Part shown: in pieces, positions 1-7,111 of the stretch
How positions within the stretch are numbered: position 1 is the first letter of the stretch
Layout: the number at the start of each line of letters is the position of its first letter
Source: Planctomycetota bacterium
Lineage (GTDB): Bacteria; Planctomycetota; Phycisphaerae; UBA1845; PWPN01
Reading direction: 5' to 3'
DNA: 10,102 bases
Assembly (NCBI GenBank): GCA_020346805.1
Contig: CP070790.1
Span: 37,676 to 47,777, forward strand
Notes under the pieces: generated by a model
Told to the model about the DNA's origin: nothing
Databases searched by the model: none
The model's input: the letters and a program-made list of their open reading frames with translations, nothing else
Translations under genes and position numbers: made by a program

Positions 1-881
1 AAATCACAAATGGCCATCATTTTGTAATAATTATCCCCGCGAGGGATGAACTCATAATAGTGAGCGAGTCCTTTCTTTTCCAGGCGTTGCAGTTCACCAC
101 GGTACTTTTCATATTCGGCCCGATGATTGGGATCGCGCATGGCACCGGCGGCAAGTAAGTCCCACTCCTGTCCGGTTTTTTCTTGAAGCTCCTCTGCGAT
201 TTCCTCCCACATGCTGAGTAGGATATCCCATCGCTTGTTGGTCTGAATCCATCCAATCAAACCAACCACATGTTGTGATAATGCCCCGTTGCCCAATCCG
301 AGCTCGTTGCGGAGTTTGGGGACTTCGTGTAACCCGTATCGTCGGTCGGGACGGGCACCGTGAGGGACAATCATGATATTGTTCGGTGTCTTCCAACCGT
401 ATTCGGGGAATGTCCAATCAAGACGCCATTTCTGATAGTTACACTTGAAAAGAACTACATCTGCCGAATTGCACATTTTGTAAACGAAATCCGCCTCAAA
501 ATCGCGTAAGCGACCATGAATAGTGTGAGGTTCAACCACCAGGGGCCATTCGCTGATTGCATCCAGCAGGTCGATGAATCCTTCGTTGCTGTCGCCTTTG
601 CCTCGATCATCGTAATACTCAAAAAGACCATACTCGTGCTGAATATGGACTGCGTAAGGTTTCAGTTCATTTAGCTTTTTACTAATGGGCTTCCACCACT
701 TGCGCTGGGACATGTCGATCAAGGGATAGACACCATTACCTTCTCCATCGGTGTAACTGATAACCAGAACCTCTCGCTCCGGATTATGCTTTTGGAGAAA
801 TTCACGGGCCTCCTCACAGAATGTGGCGATTCCGCATAATCTGGGAGGATAGCTCGAAATCAGTACAATTGGATCAGACAT
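1..881 (-). CDS. Glycosyltransferase, GT4-like, partial (C-terminus beyond left edge)
   Basis: The first 293 residues of a GT-B glycosyltransferase are present; the frame is still open at position 1, so the C-terminal half is missing. Visible marks are an N-terminal strand plus glycine loop (SSYPPRLCGIATF, residues 9-21), QHEYG at 81-85, EPHTIHG at 117-123, VPHG at 172-175, and the start of the donor-binding domain with GLIGWIQTNKRWD at 207-219. There is no signal peptide or membrane segment, so a cytoplasmic enzyme transferring sugar from an activated donor is expected. The start at 881 has GAGG about nine bases upstream; another ATG four bases earlier is out of frame. The next gene upstream on the same strand is a glycosyltransferase with a related N-terminal motif, 248 bases away, so a common pathway is inferred. 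Donor and acceptor cannot be read from sequence. Confidence 0.88.
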   Translation of the reverse strand, partial: MSDPIVLISSYPPRLCGIATFCEEAREFLQKHNPEREVLVISYTDGEGNGVYPLIDMSQRKWWKPISKKLNELKPYAVHIQHEYGLFEYYDDRGKGDSNEGFIDLLDAISEWPLVVEPHTIHGRLRDFEADFVYKMCNSADVVLFKCNYQKWRLDWTFPEYGWKTPNNIMIVPHGARPDRRYGLHEVPKLRNELGLGNGALSQHVVGLIGWIQTNKRWDILLSMWEEIAEELQEKTGQEWDLLAAGAMRDPNHRAEYEKYRGELQRLEKKGLAHYYEFIPRGDNYYKMMAICD

Positions 882-913
882 CCATTTAGCCTCGATTTAG
901 AAAATTAGCTCCG

Positions 914-929
914 CTATATAATTATATAG
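914..929 (-). promoter_or_regulatory. Perfect 16-bp palindrome with TATAAT, possible promoter of the partial glycosyltransferase
   Basis: CTATATAATTATATAG is a perfect palindrome and carries a TATAAT hexamer on each strand. Read on the minus strand it would place a transcription start about 25 bases before the glycosyltransferase start at 881. No good -35 box sits 16-18 bases upstream, so the -10 role is tentative. A nearly identical element occurs at 9774-9787. Confidence 0.3.
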
Positions 930-1129
930 ACGTCGTCACTTATTATTCGAGTGGTTTAGCCATTTTCACAGGGGTCAAATACCCGAATTTGACGGCAATA
1001 ATTTATCTCATACGCTGAGTGTCTGATGGCCGAAAAGTTGTTTTAAAACGTCGAAAATATCTCTTACGGGGAATCTTTAATCCCTTTACTTAAAACTGAA
1101 AAACGTCACTTAATTTGCGGGGGATCTAT

Positions 1130-3484
1130 TTACACCTTTGTTTGGTCGGAGGCGGTTTGGGGTTCACGCTCCCCAGGTACGATTATTTTATCGACCTGTT
1201 GCTCGTGATCCTTGACCTGAAGTGTCTGGCGAGCTACCTGGGTTTGGAAAGTCAACAGACTGATAAGCCAGGCAAGCGTTGATTCAGCTCCTTGGTTAAA
1301 ATTGGGGCCATCGGGGGTTAAGCCGTCGCAACAGCCACCGGATGAAAAATCGTAAAGTGGGGAATCTAGGTCATTTCGGCCCAGGAACCACTCCAGTGAT
1401 CGCCGTGATTCTGCCAACCAACGCTCGTCATCCGTGGCTCGGTAAGCCTCGGCACAGGCGCAGCATAACTGGGCGGCTTCAATAGGCTGCTGGTCGAATC
1501 GGGCCTTTTCTCCTCCTCGTGGGTACCATCCCTGATTTCCTATGAATGAATAATGTCCGCGATCAGTCTTTTGTATGTTACACACCCACTCCAGACAACG
1601 CAGGCCGGTATCCCGCATTTCTCCATGGGGGATCCAGGTACCGGCCAGTAGCAGGGCATGAGGTAAAGTGGCGTTAGAGTAAGTCATAATCGGCTCACAC
1701 CAGGGCCAGTCATCTCCACTATTGTGTTTGAACAAGTCGAAGATTTTTTCGGCCAGTAGATGACGAAGTCGGCGGACGCTGGCATCGCCCCCATAGTGTT
1801 CAAGGTAGGCGTGGATGCCCAATAGTGAATAAGCCCAGGCACGAGGATAGGAGAATTTTTCTGTGGCTTTTACCGCTTGCTGAAACATCTTGACGCTCAT
1901 TGAACGCAGATTTTCGCTGTTCGCATGGGCGGCAGTCATGCCCAGACCCCAAAGTGCCCGGCCATGACTATCCTCACTGCCCACAGAATCAAGCCATTTT
2001 CTCGAATAATCCATAAAATTGCGGAAGCGTCCCGTTTTCTCGTTGAACGCATACGACAGGAAAGAAAGGTAAATCAGAGCCAAGTGGTCGAGATCGTTCG
2101 ATTGATAGAGCTGGCTGTACAAGGCACAAACTACCAGGGCTCGACTGTTGTCGTCTACACAGTAGCCGTGGTTGCGATCGGGTGTTGTATAGATGGCGTG
2201 TTGAAGCATACCCGTGTCGTCGGTTATCGTCTCCAGATGGCGCAAATCCAATTCGGGGAGTTCCTCAATCCTGCCGACACGTTTGCGGTGCGGGGCCAGG
2301 GATCGGGGTTTGCGGGATCGTTCCTCCATGGCCGTCTGTGCGAGCAGCAGGTAATCCCGAGCCACCTGCTTCCATACCATATCGCGGCAATAGGTATAGG
2401 CCCGTTTGCGCATTTGATGTCGTTCAACTTCATTGTCGAACAGATAAAGAAGAGCCTCCGCCAAGGCCCTCGGATCACGGAATGGAACTAACAGGCCGCG
2501 GTCTTCGGCCAGCATCTCCTGGGCGTGCCAATAGGGGGTTGAGACTACCGACTTGCCTGCCCCAACGGCATAGGCAAGGGTGCCGGAGGTTATTTGTTGC
2601 TCGAAGAGATAAGGCGTGACGTACAAGTCCGCAGCACCAATATATTCACATAACTCGTCAGTTTCGACAAACCGATTGCGGAAGCGAACATTTTCTTCCA
2701 AACCCAGATCCACCACCCGGCGCTGCAGACTTGTTCGATAGGCTTCACCATATTGTTGTTTCAAGTGTGGATGCGTTGCCCCAAGTACGATGTAAAGCGT
2801 GTCGGGGTGTTGTTTAACGATTTCCGGCATCGCTTCGATCATGTTTTCGATGCCTTTATTGGGGGACAATAATCCGAAAGTCAGGATTACTTGTCGTCCT
2901 TCAGCCTTGAACTGATCCTTGTAATAATTGGGATCAACGAAGGGTACGTCGGGAATGCCGTGGGGAATGTAGGCGATCTTTTCGGGTGGTACGTCGTAGA
3001 TCTCCTGAAGCAACTCCTCGGCTTTATGACTCATCACCACCAATTTGTCGCTCGTTCGCCATAATTCGTCCATCACCCGTCGTTGTTCGGGGCTGGGTTT
3101 AGTAAGTACCGTATGTAGGGTGGTTAAGACCGGAATCCTCAGCTCGCGAAGTAAACGGAGGACATGGGCACCGGCCGGACCCCCATAAATGCCGTATTCA
3201 TGCTGAAGAATAACCGCGTTGGCTTGGTTGCTGGCGATGAAATCCGCCGCCACCCGATAGTCGGGTTGAACATTCGCCCGAAGCTGAAAACGTACCCGGT
3301 TGGGGTAACGATACCCTTGAGGAATGTCGTCCATGGCCAGGGCGAATACCTCTCCCTTGATACCGATTTCCTGCACCAGGGCGTTGCTTAAATCGGTAGT
3401 AAAGGTGGCGATACCGCAGCGTCTGGGTAAGTAATTGCCTACTATTGCGATTTTTTTCAGATCCGATGGAGGGATTGGTGACAT
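1130..3484 (-). CDS. GT4 glycosyltransferase fused to a C-terminal alpha/alpha-toroid domain
   Basis: A 784-residue bifunctional-looking protein. Residues 1 to about 390 are a GT-B glycosyltransferase: YLPRRCGIATF at 18-28, QHEYGIYGG at 94-102, IPHG at 173-176, FGLLSPNKGIE at 203-213, and a donor-site region starting at Glu295 (EQQITSGTLAYAVGAGKSVV). The second glutamate of the usual GT4 EX7E motif is absent there. Residues from about 408 to 750 are helix-rich with conserved-looking acidic motifs (CVDDNSRAL, EDSHGRALWGLG, QGAESTLAWL), as in (alpha/alpha) toroid hydrolases or phosphorylases; this fold is inferred. It may make or trim the same glycoside. The start at 3484 was chosen because AAAGGAG lies twelve bases upstream (3497-3503); the frame extends 13 codons further without a ribosome site. 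No membrane segment is visible. It probably works with the glycosyltransferase downstream on the same strand. Confidence 0.88.
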   Translation of the reverse strand: MSPIPPSDLKKIAIVGNYLPRRCGIATFTTDLSNALVQEIGIKGEVFALAMDDIPQGYRYPNRVRFQLRANVQPDYRVAADFIASNQANAVILQHEYGIYGGPAGAHVLRLLRELRIPVLTTLHTVLTKPSPEQRRVMDELWRTSDKLVVMSHKAEELLQEIYDVPPEKIAYIPHGIPDVPFVDPNYYKDQFKAEGRQVILTFGLLSPNKGIENMIEAMPEIVKQHPDTLYIVLGATHPHLKQQYGEAYRTSLQRRVVDLGLEENVRFRNRFVETDELCEYIGAADLYVTPYLFEQQITSGTLAYAVGAGKSVVSTPYWHAQEMLAEDRGLLVPFRDPRALAEALLYLFDNEVERHQMRKRAYTYCRDMVWKQVARDYLLLAQTAMEERSRKPRSLAPHRKRVGRIEELPELDLRHLETITDDTGMLQHAIYTTPDRNHGYCVDDNSRALVVCALYSQLYQSNDLDHLALIYLSFLSYAFNEKTGRFRNFMDYSRKWLDSVGSEDSHGRALWGLGMTAAHANSENLRSMSVKMFQQAVKATEKFSYPRAWAYSLLGIHAYLEHYGGDASVRRLRHLLAEKIFDLFKHNSGDDWPWCEPIMTYSNATLPHALLLAGTWIPHGEMRDTGLRCLEWVCNIQKTDRGHYSFIGNQGWYPRGGEKARFDQQPIEAAQLCCACAEAYRATDDERWLAESRRSLEWFLGRNDLDSPLYDFSSGGCCDGLTPDGPNFNQGAESTLAWLISLLTFQTQVARQTLQVKDHEQQVDKIIVPGEREPQTASDQTKV

Positions 3485-3542
3485 GATATTAAAGTACTCC
3501 TTTATCGACGAGCGAAGGCACATATCCCAACCGTATTGTCCC

Positions 3543-3570
3543 AGGATACTGTTTTGGCGGCAAATGGCAA
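3543..3570 (-). promoter_or_regulatory. Candidate sigma70-type promoter of the fused glycosyltransferase
   Basis: On the minus strand TTGCCA (5 of 6 to the -35 consensus, 3565-3570) is followed after 16 bases by TATCCT (4 of 6 to the -10 consensus, 3543-3548). It lies about 60 bases upstream of the start at 3484. The match is moderate and based on position and consensus only. Confidence 0.3.
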
Positions 3571-3689
3571 GGGCAGAGGCCCGTAATACCGCCTTCTAGG
3601 CCCTACAGGCTCATGTAATGGCTGTTCTAAGGAAAATGGTATCCAAATCCACAAAAATGGCAGATACGGGAACTCGGCCGCTTGAATCC

Positions 3690-3718
3690 TTGACAGTTGA
3701 GGGCAATTTCAGGATTGT
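3690..3718 (+). promoter_or_regulatory. Candidate promoter of the aminotransferase
   Basis: A perfect TTGACA at 3690-3695 is followed after 17 bases by GATTGT, a poor -10 (3 of 6). It lies about 50 bases upstream of the aminotransferase start, in the divergent gap 3485-3767. The strong -35 is the only firm part of this call. Confidence 0.25.
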
Positions 3719-3767
3719 CCAGTGTTTATTGCTGAATTCTGTACCCAATAAATAAAGGGTATACACC

Positions 3768-5150
3768 ATGTCCAATGATGAAATGTGCTACTCATTACCG
3801 GCAGCATCTCGTGATCCTCAACCCTACACGGGGCCGGCTAAGCGGGAGGTTTTGGCGGGCCGCCAGCAATTTCTCTCCCCGGCCCTGTTGATGTATTACC
3901 GGCAACCGGTCATGCTCGTCGAGGCCGAGATGCAGTATGTCTGGGATGAGACGGGCAAACGCTATCTTGATGCTTTTGCCGGTATTGCCTCCGTCTCGGT
4001 CGGCCACTGCCATCCTCACGTGGTCGATGCGATTCGCGAACAGGCCGAAAAGATTTTGCACACATCTTGTATTTATTTGCATCCAAAGATGATAAGTTTC
4101 GCCAAAAAACTGGCCGGGACTTTCCCCGCCGACAGCGATTTGCAGGTCAGCTACTTCACCAACTCCGGCAGCGAAAGCAATGACTTGGCGGTTTTGATGT
4201 GCCGGCTTTATACCAAACGATTTGATGTAATTGCCTTGCGTAACGGATACCATGGCGGATCGCAGGCCACCATGGCCCTGACGGCCATGAATACCTGGAA
4301 ACATCAGGTGCCCCATTCCTTCGGGGTGCACTTCGCCATACCGGGGTATTGTTATCGTTGCCCTTTGGGATTGTCCTATCCGTCCTGTGGGGTCAAGTGT
4401 GCAAAAGATGTAGCTGAGGTTATTCGCTATGAAACCCCAGGCGAGATCGCCTGTTTTATTGCCGAACCAATCCAAGGCGTTGGGGGCGTAGTGGTGCCCC
4501 CCCCGGAATATTTTCAAATTATTTATGATCAGGTTCGTAAAGCCGGTGGCCTGTGTATCAGCGATGAGGTACAGGCGGGTTTGGGCAGAACCGGTGAGTG
4601 CTTCTGGGCCTTTGAAAACTGGGGCGTTAAGCCCGATATGGTCACTGTGGCCAAAGGAATCGGGAACGGAGTGACTCTCGGTGCGATAACCACCAGAATG
4701 AAGGTGGCCGAACGCCTCACCGATTCCCTGCATTTCAATACTTTTGGTGGAAACCCGGTATCCATGAGTGCCGGCCTGGCTACCTTTGAAGCCATCGAAG
4801 CCGATCAAACCCAGAAAAATACCGAGCGGTTGGGAGGGTATATCAAGTCCAAGCTTATCGAACTGCAAAACCGTCATCCGCTTATCGGAGATGTCCGCGG
4901 TATGGGTCTGTTATTGGGGATCGAACTGGTAAAGGATCGTGAAACCAAAGAGCCTGCGACCAGTGAAGCCGCCGATGTTACGGAAACGGCCAAAGATCGC
5001 GGCCTATTACTCGGCAGATCAGGCATTGATAGCAACATAATCCGTATTACCCCACCAATGTGTATCACTCGCGACGACGCGGATTTTATCATTGACTGCC
5101 TGGATGATGTGATCGCTCGGGCGGAAAAGCACGTGAATAATTCGAATTAA
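3768..5150 (+). CDS. Class III PLP-dependent aminotransferase (AGXT2-like)
   Basis: 460 residues, the normal length for the family. It would move an amino group from an amino-acid donor to a 2-oxo acid using pyridoxal phosphate in the cytoplasm. Visible marks are the phosphate-binding NSGSESND at 132-139, YHGG at 161-164, AEPIQGVGG at 232-240, the cofactor aspartate in SDEVQ (Asp266), GLGRTG at 271-276, the Schiff-base lysine Lys296 in AKGIGNG, and FGGNP at 326-330. The wording of these motifs is closest to alanine-glyoxylate aminotransferase 2-like enzymes, but ornithine, GABA or beta-alanine substrates cannot be excluded. Four cysteines (195, 198, 207, 211) form a CxxC-x8-CxxxC cluster. AAAGGG eight bases upstream supports the start. 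It is divergent from the glycosyltransferase and convergent with the next gene, so it is probably transcribed alone. Confidence 0.92.
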   Translation: MSNDEMCYSLPAASRDPQPYTGPAKREVLAGRQQFLSPALLMYYRQPVMLVEAEMQYVWDETGKRYLDAFAGIASVSVGHCHPHVVDAIREQAEKILHTSCIYLHPKMISFAKKLAGTFPADSDLQVSYFTNSGSESNDLAVLMCRLYTKRFDVIALRNGYHGGSQATMALTAMNTWKHQVPHSFGVHFAIPGYCYRCPLGLSYPSCGVKCAKDVAEVIRYETPGEIACFIAEPIQGVGGVVVPPPEYFQIIYDQVRKAGGLCISDEVQAGLGRTGECFWAFENWGVKPDMVTVAKGIGNGVTLGAITTRMKVAERLTDSLHFNTFGGNPVSMSAGLATFEAIEADQTQKNTERLGGYIKSKLIELQNRHPLIGDVRGMGLLLGIELVKDRETKEPATSEAADVTETAKDRGLLLGRSGIDSNIIRITPPMCITRDDADFIIDCLDDVIARAEKHVNNSN

Positions 5151-5186
5151 GTCTGATAGGTCGGTCTGGCAGTGGGTTGAGGATTA

Positions 5187-5729
5187 TTATGGTATTATCG
5201 GCGGCTTGGAGTGTTGTTTCTCTTCAAATTCCTCCATCTTTCTTTCCTGGCTATGCCAGATAAGTCGAAATTCGCTAAGCGGAATCCACTTGGAGCTTAT
5301 TTTACCCTTATGGTAAGTGATGGCGCATAGCCCATCTTCCCGCAGGATCAGATGGGTAGGTTTGGTGGTGGCAATGATGACCGGTTCTGTCGTGTTCATG
5401 GCGAAGTAGCGTTCTGCGTCTGAGGCGTAATAGTTGTTCCCCAGTTCCGGGAGTGTTGTCGGCAGCCAGCCCAGCGTGTCAATCTTATTTTGCAATATGG
5501 TTACCGGGAGGTCTAAACTGCGCAGGCTGGCATCTATGCCTAATTGATCCCGACGCCAGGTTACAAAAAAGAACAGTAAAAAGGCAGTTAAGGAGAGCAT
5601 CAGTCCGGTTCGGATAATCCAACGCCGGCGGGCCCGCCTTTTATTAACGGGTAAACTCTGGTCCATGGTTTCTTTCGCATGAAGAGTGGGGCGCCTTGTT
5701 TCAACATGCAATTGCTGTACCAAAGGCAT
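5187..5729 (-). CDS. Hypothetical single-pass membrane protein
   Basis: 180 residues of unknown function; I do not recognise a family. A basic stretch (KRRARRRW, residues 30-37) precedes one hydrophobic segment at about 38-57, then comes a soluble region of about 120 residues. That pattern predicts a signal anchor with the C-terminal part outside the cytoplasm. The tail carries a charged run (about 162-172) and ends in PPIIP. The start at 5729 is preceded by GGGAG ten bases upstream; Met22 at 5666 is an alternative with a much weaker ribosome site, and starting there would shorten the cytoplasmic tail to about 16 residues. The gene converges with the aminotransferase, leaving only 36 bases between stop codons, and no terminator is visible in that gap. 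Confidence 0.65.
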   Translation of the reverse strand: MPLVQQLHVETRRPTLHAKETMDQSLPVNKRRARRRWIIRTGLMLSLTAFLLFFFVTWRRDQLGIDASLRSLDLPVTILQNKIDTLGWLPTTLPELGNNYYASDAERYFAMNTTEPVIIATTKPTHLILREDGLCAITYHKGKISSKWIPLSEFRLIWHSQERKMEEFEEKQHSKPPIIP

Positions 5730-6194
5730 TTATATACTACTCCCGTGCCAATTTCCCCGAGGAAGAAGCCGATAGGCCAGCTTACGTATTCACTTTACCT
5801 GATCTATTCTAACATGCAACATGGAAAGGTAACAGGTTTGAAATCCGGTTTTGGATGTGTTTGTTTGCCACTATCATAGGTTTCAGTACGATTTTATATG
5901 ATTGTCCCATGTATCTGTCTGTCAAAGGTTTGTATTAGGCTCTGGAGAGTTAATTACAATCAGCGCGAGGCTTTATGTTTATTGTATATGGGCAAAATTT
6001 CACTTTTTTGTACCTTTGTTGTAGAGGCGTCCTTCGGGGTATCTCCCGCATTTTGGGTGGTTGCGTTGACTTGTGTTATCCAGTTTGGTAGGTTCAATTG
6101 TAGAAGGAGTAGGACGTTTTTAGGTTGAAGTATGCTACGTTATTCATAGGAGCGACACGACAATAAACCGGCCGGGGGAATCGTCAAGGGGGGG

Positions 6195-6211
6195 TCTTAA
6201 CTTGGTTAAGA
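6195..6211. repeat. Short perfect inverted repeat
   Basis: TCTTAAC and GTTAAGA flank a three-base spacer (TTG). The arms are perfect over seven bases. It lies 170 bases upstream of the DUF2203 gene and could be a small hairpin or protein-binding dyad. No U-run follows on either strand, so it is not an intrinsic terminator. Confidence 0.45.
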
Positions 6212-6336
6212 GGCGATTGGCATTTGATGATTTGTGCTCAACGAGAAGATCAGTGGGTTATCGGGCCGGGATGTGCTAAGTCGCTTTGGCGCGTTAAGCA
6301 TACACAACAAGGTGATATTTAATTAACAATTAATGT

Positions 6337-6360
6337 CGTTATAACGCCCATAAGCGTTAT
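6337..6360. promoter_or_regulatory. CGTTAT half-site cluster, possible operator
   Basis: CGTTATAACG (6337-6346) is a perfect 10-bp palindrome. Its right half (ATAACGC, 6341-6347) also pairs with GCGTTAT (6354-6360) as a 7-bp inverted repeat over a six-base spacer. Three CGTTAT half-sites therefore lie within 24 bases, ending 23 bases before the DUF2203 start, in the place expected of an operator or a leader hairpin. A fourth copy of CGTTAT lies at 6138-6143. The regulatory role is inferred from position. Confidence 0.4.
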
Positions 6361-6383
6361 GACGGCAAGTCGGAGTTAGACAG

Positions 6384-6821
6384 ATGGATGCTTTCGAGGC
6401 GGTTTCTTCGCCTGAATTATCGATAGTTCCCCGTAGAAAGTATTTTACAATATCCGAGGCCAACCGGGCGTTAAATTTGGTGGGGAGAATCGTTTCAGAT
6501 ATTGTCCGCGACTACAAGAAGCTGCGTGAGTTACATACGGCTTGTCAGGCATTTGACGCCAAGGGTAATGTTTGCAAGGCCGAAGAGGTTCGCCGGCAAT
6601 ATGCCAGTATTACCGATCATCTATCCGAGTTGAATGAGGAATTGGAGAAGATCGGCTGTGAACTTAAGGATTACCGTTTGGGATTGGTTTATTTCCCTTC
6701 CATGCAACAGGGGCGGGAAGTTTGTTTGTGCTGGAAGCTGGGGGAAGAGCAGATAATGTCTTGGCATCCGGCGGGTCTGGGCTATCCCAGTCGGGAACCG
6801 ATCGGCGGAAACATGGAATAA
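6384..6821 (+). CDS. DUF2203 family protein
   Basis: 145 residues. The core from about residue 20 fits the DUF2203 pattern: FTISEANRALNLVGRIV at the N-terminus of a helical, heptad-rich middle (about 36-92), then GCELKDYRLGLVYFPS at about 91-106, and the C-terminal signature GREVCLCWKLGEEQIMSWHP at about 110-129. These proteins are small, soluble and of unknown function; the family occurs in several bacterial phyla and some archaea. No membrane segment or catalytic motif is visible. GGAG eight bases upstream of the ATG supports the start. The first 17 or so residues are a variable extension before the conserved part. The gene is followed by a LysM gene on the same strand, which seems to have its own promoter, so co-transcription is possible but not required. 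Confidence 0.87.
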   Translation: MDAFEAVSSPELSIVPRRKYFTISEANRALNLVGRIVSDIVRDYKKLRELHTACQAFDAKGNVCKAEEVRRQYASITDHLSELNEELEKIGCELKDYRLGLVYFPSMQQGREVCLCWKLGEEQIMSWHPAGLGYPSREPIGGNME

Positions 6822-6933
6822 TATTATCAGAGTCGGGTCCGGCGGCGTTATTTTTACTGTTTGCTGGGTGTCGAGAGTTTTCGTTTTCCGGCTTGAGGGT
6901 ACGCTTAATTTAATATTGCTGTTGTGATTTGTC

Positions 6934-6961
6934 TTGACCCATGGCGGGTTTAGGTTATACT
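6934..6961 (+). promoter_or_regulatory. Strong candidate sigma70-type promoter of the LysM gene
   Basis: TTGACC (5 of 6) at 6934-6939 and TATACT (5 of 6) at 6956-6961 are separated by 16 bases. Transcription would begin near 6968, giving a leader of about 145 bases before the LysM start at 7112. This is the best plain promoter match in the window. Confidence 0.5.
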
Positions 6962-6980
6962 GATGTTTGATTGATCCGTT

Positions 6981-7015
6981 CTCAAGGCAAGGTTCAGCGC
7001 GCGGTGAGCCTTGAG
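6981..7015 (+). promoter_or_regulatory. Leader hairpin 1 upstream of the LysM gene
   Basis: CTCAAGGC (6981-6988) and GCCTTGAG (7008-7015) are perfect 8-bp inverted arms around a 19-base loop. It would fold about 13 bases into the predicted transcript. No U-run follows, so it is not a terminator in itself. It may act on mRNA stability or as a DNA operator. Confidence 0.45.
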
Positions 7016-7044
7016 TTCGTCAAAGAATACAGGGATGTGGCTGA

Positions 7045-7064
7045 GTCGGCATGTGTTAGCCGAC
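7045..7064 (+). promoter_or_regulatory. Leader hairpin 2 upstream of the LysM gene
   Basis: GTCGGC (7045-7050) and GCCGAC (7059-7064) form a perfect 6-bp GC-rich stem with an 8-base loop. It lies immediately before an extended -10 like sequence (TGGTACAAT, 7068-7076), so it could also be an operator for a second promoter rather than an RNA fold. Confidence 0.4.
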
Positions 7065-7067
7065 GTG

Positions 7068-7076
7068 TGGTACAAT
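7068..7076 (+). promoter_or_regulatory. Possible second, extended -10 promoter of the LysM gene
   Basis: TG, one base, then TACAAT matches an extended -10 element (5 of 6 in the hexamer). It would start a transcript near 7083, with about 29 bases before the start codon. No -35 is recognisable. Confidence 0.25.
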
Positions 7077-7111
7077 TCTATTTTGTCCTTCCTGTCGCCG
7101 AGGGATCGAAA

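Larger units (their letters stand above)
5730..6383 (+). other. Gene-poor intergenic region
   Basis: About 650 bases without a convincing gene. Short open frames here (for example near 5898-6128) lack a good ribosome site and encode cysteine- and aromatic-rich sequences with no recognisable motif. What can be seen is a 7-bp inverted repeat at 6195-6211 and a cluster of CGTTAT half-sites at 6337-6360 just before the DUF2203 gene. No tRNA-like or other known RNA fold was recognised. Confidence 0.5.

Noticed and set aside
1925..2491. Plus-strand open frame inside the fused glycosyltransferase
   Set aside because: It lies wholly antisense to a well supported coding region and has no recognisable motif.
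3795..4877. Long antisense open frame of 360 codons inside the aminotransferase
   Set aside because: It is a shadow of a clearly conserved enzyme frame on the other strand and shows no domain.
5151..5186. Terminator between the convergent aminotransferase and membrane-protein genes
   Set aside because: No stem followed by a U-run is present in the 36-base gap on either strand.
5896..5925. Perfect TTGACA on the minus strand (5925-5920) followed by TATAAA, as a promoter for the small membrane protein
   Set aside because: The spacing between the two hexamers is 21 bases, too long for sigma70, and hexamers at 17-18 bases match poorly.
5898..6128. Open frame of 76 codons in the gap before the DUF2203 gene
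   Set aside because: No ribosome site, unusual residue content and no motif; the sequence looks noncoding.
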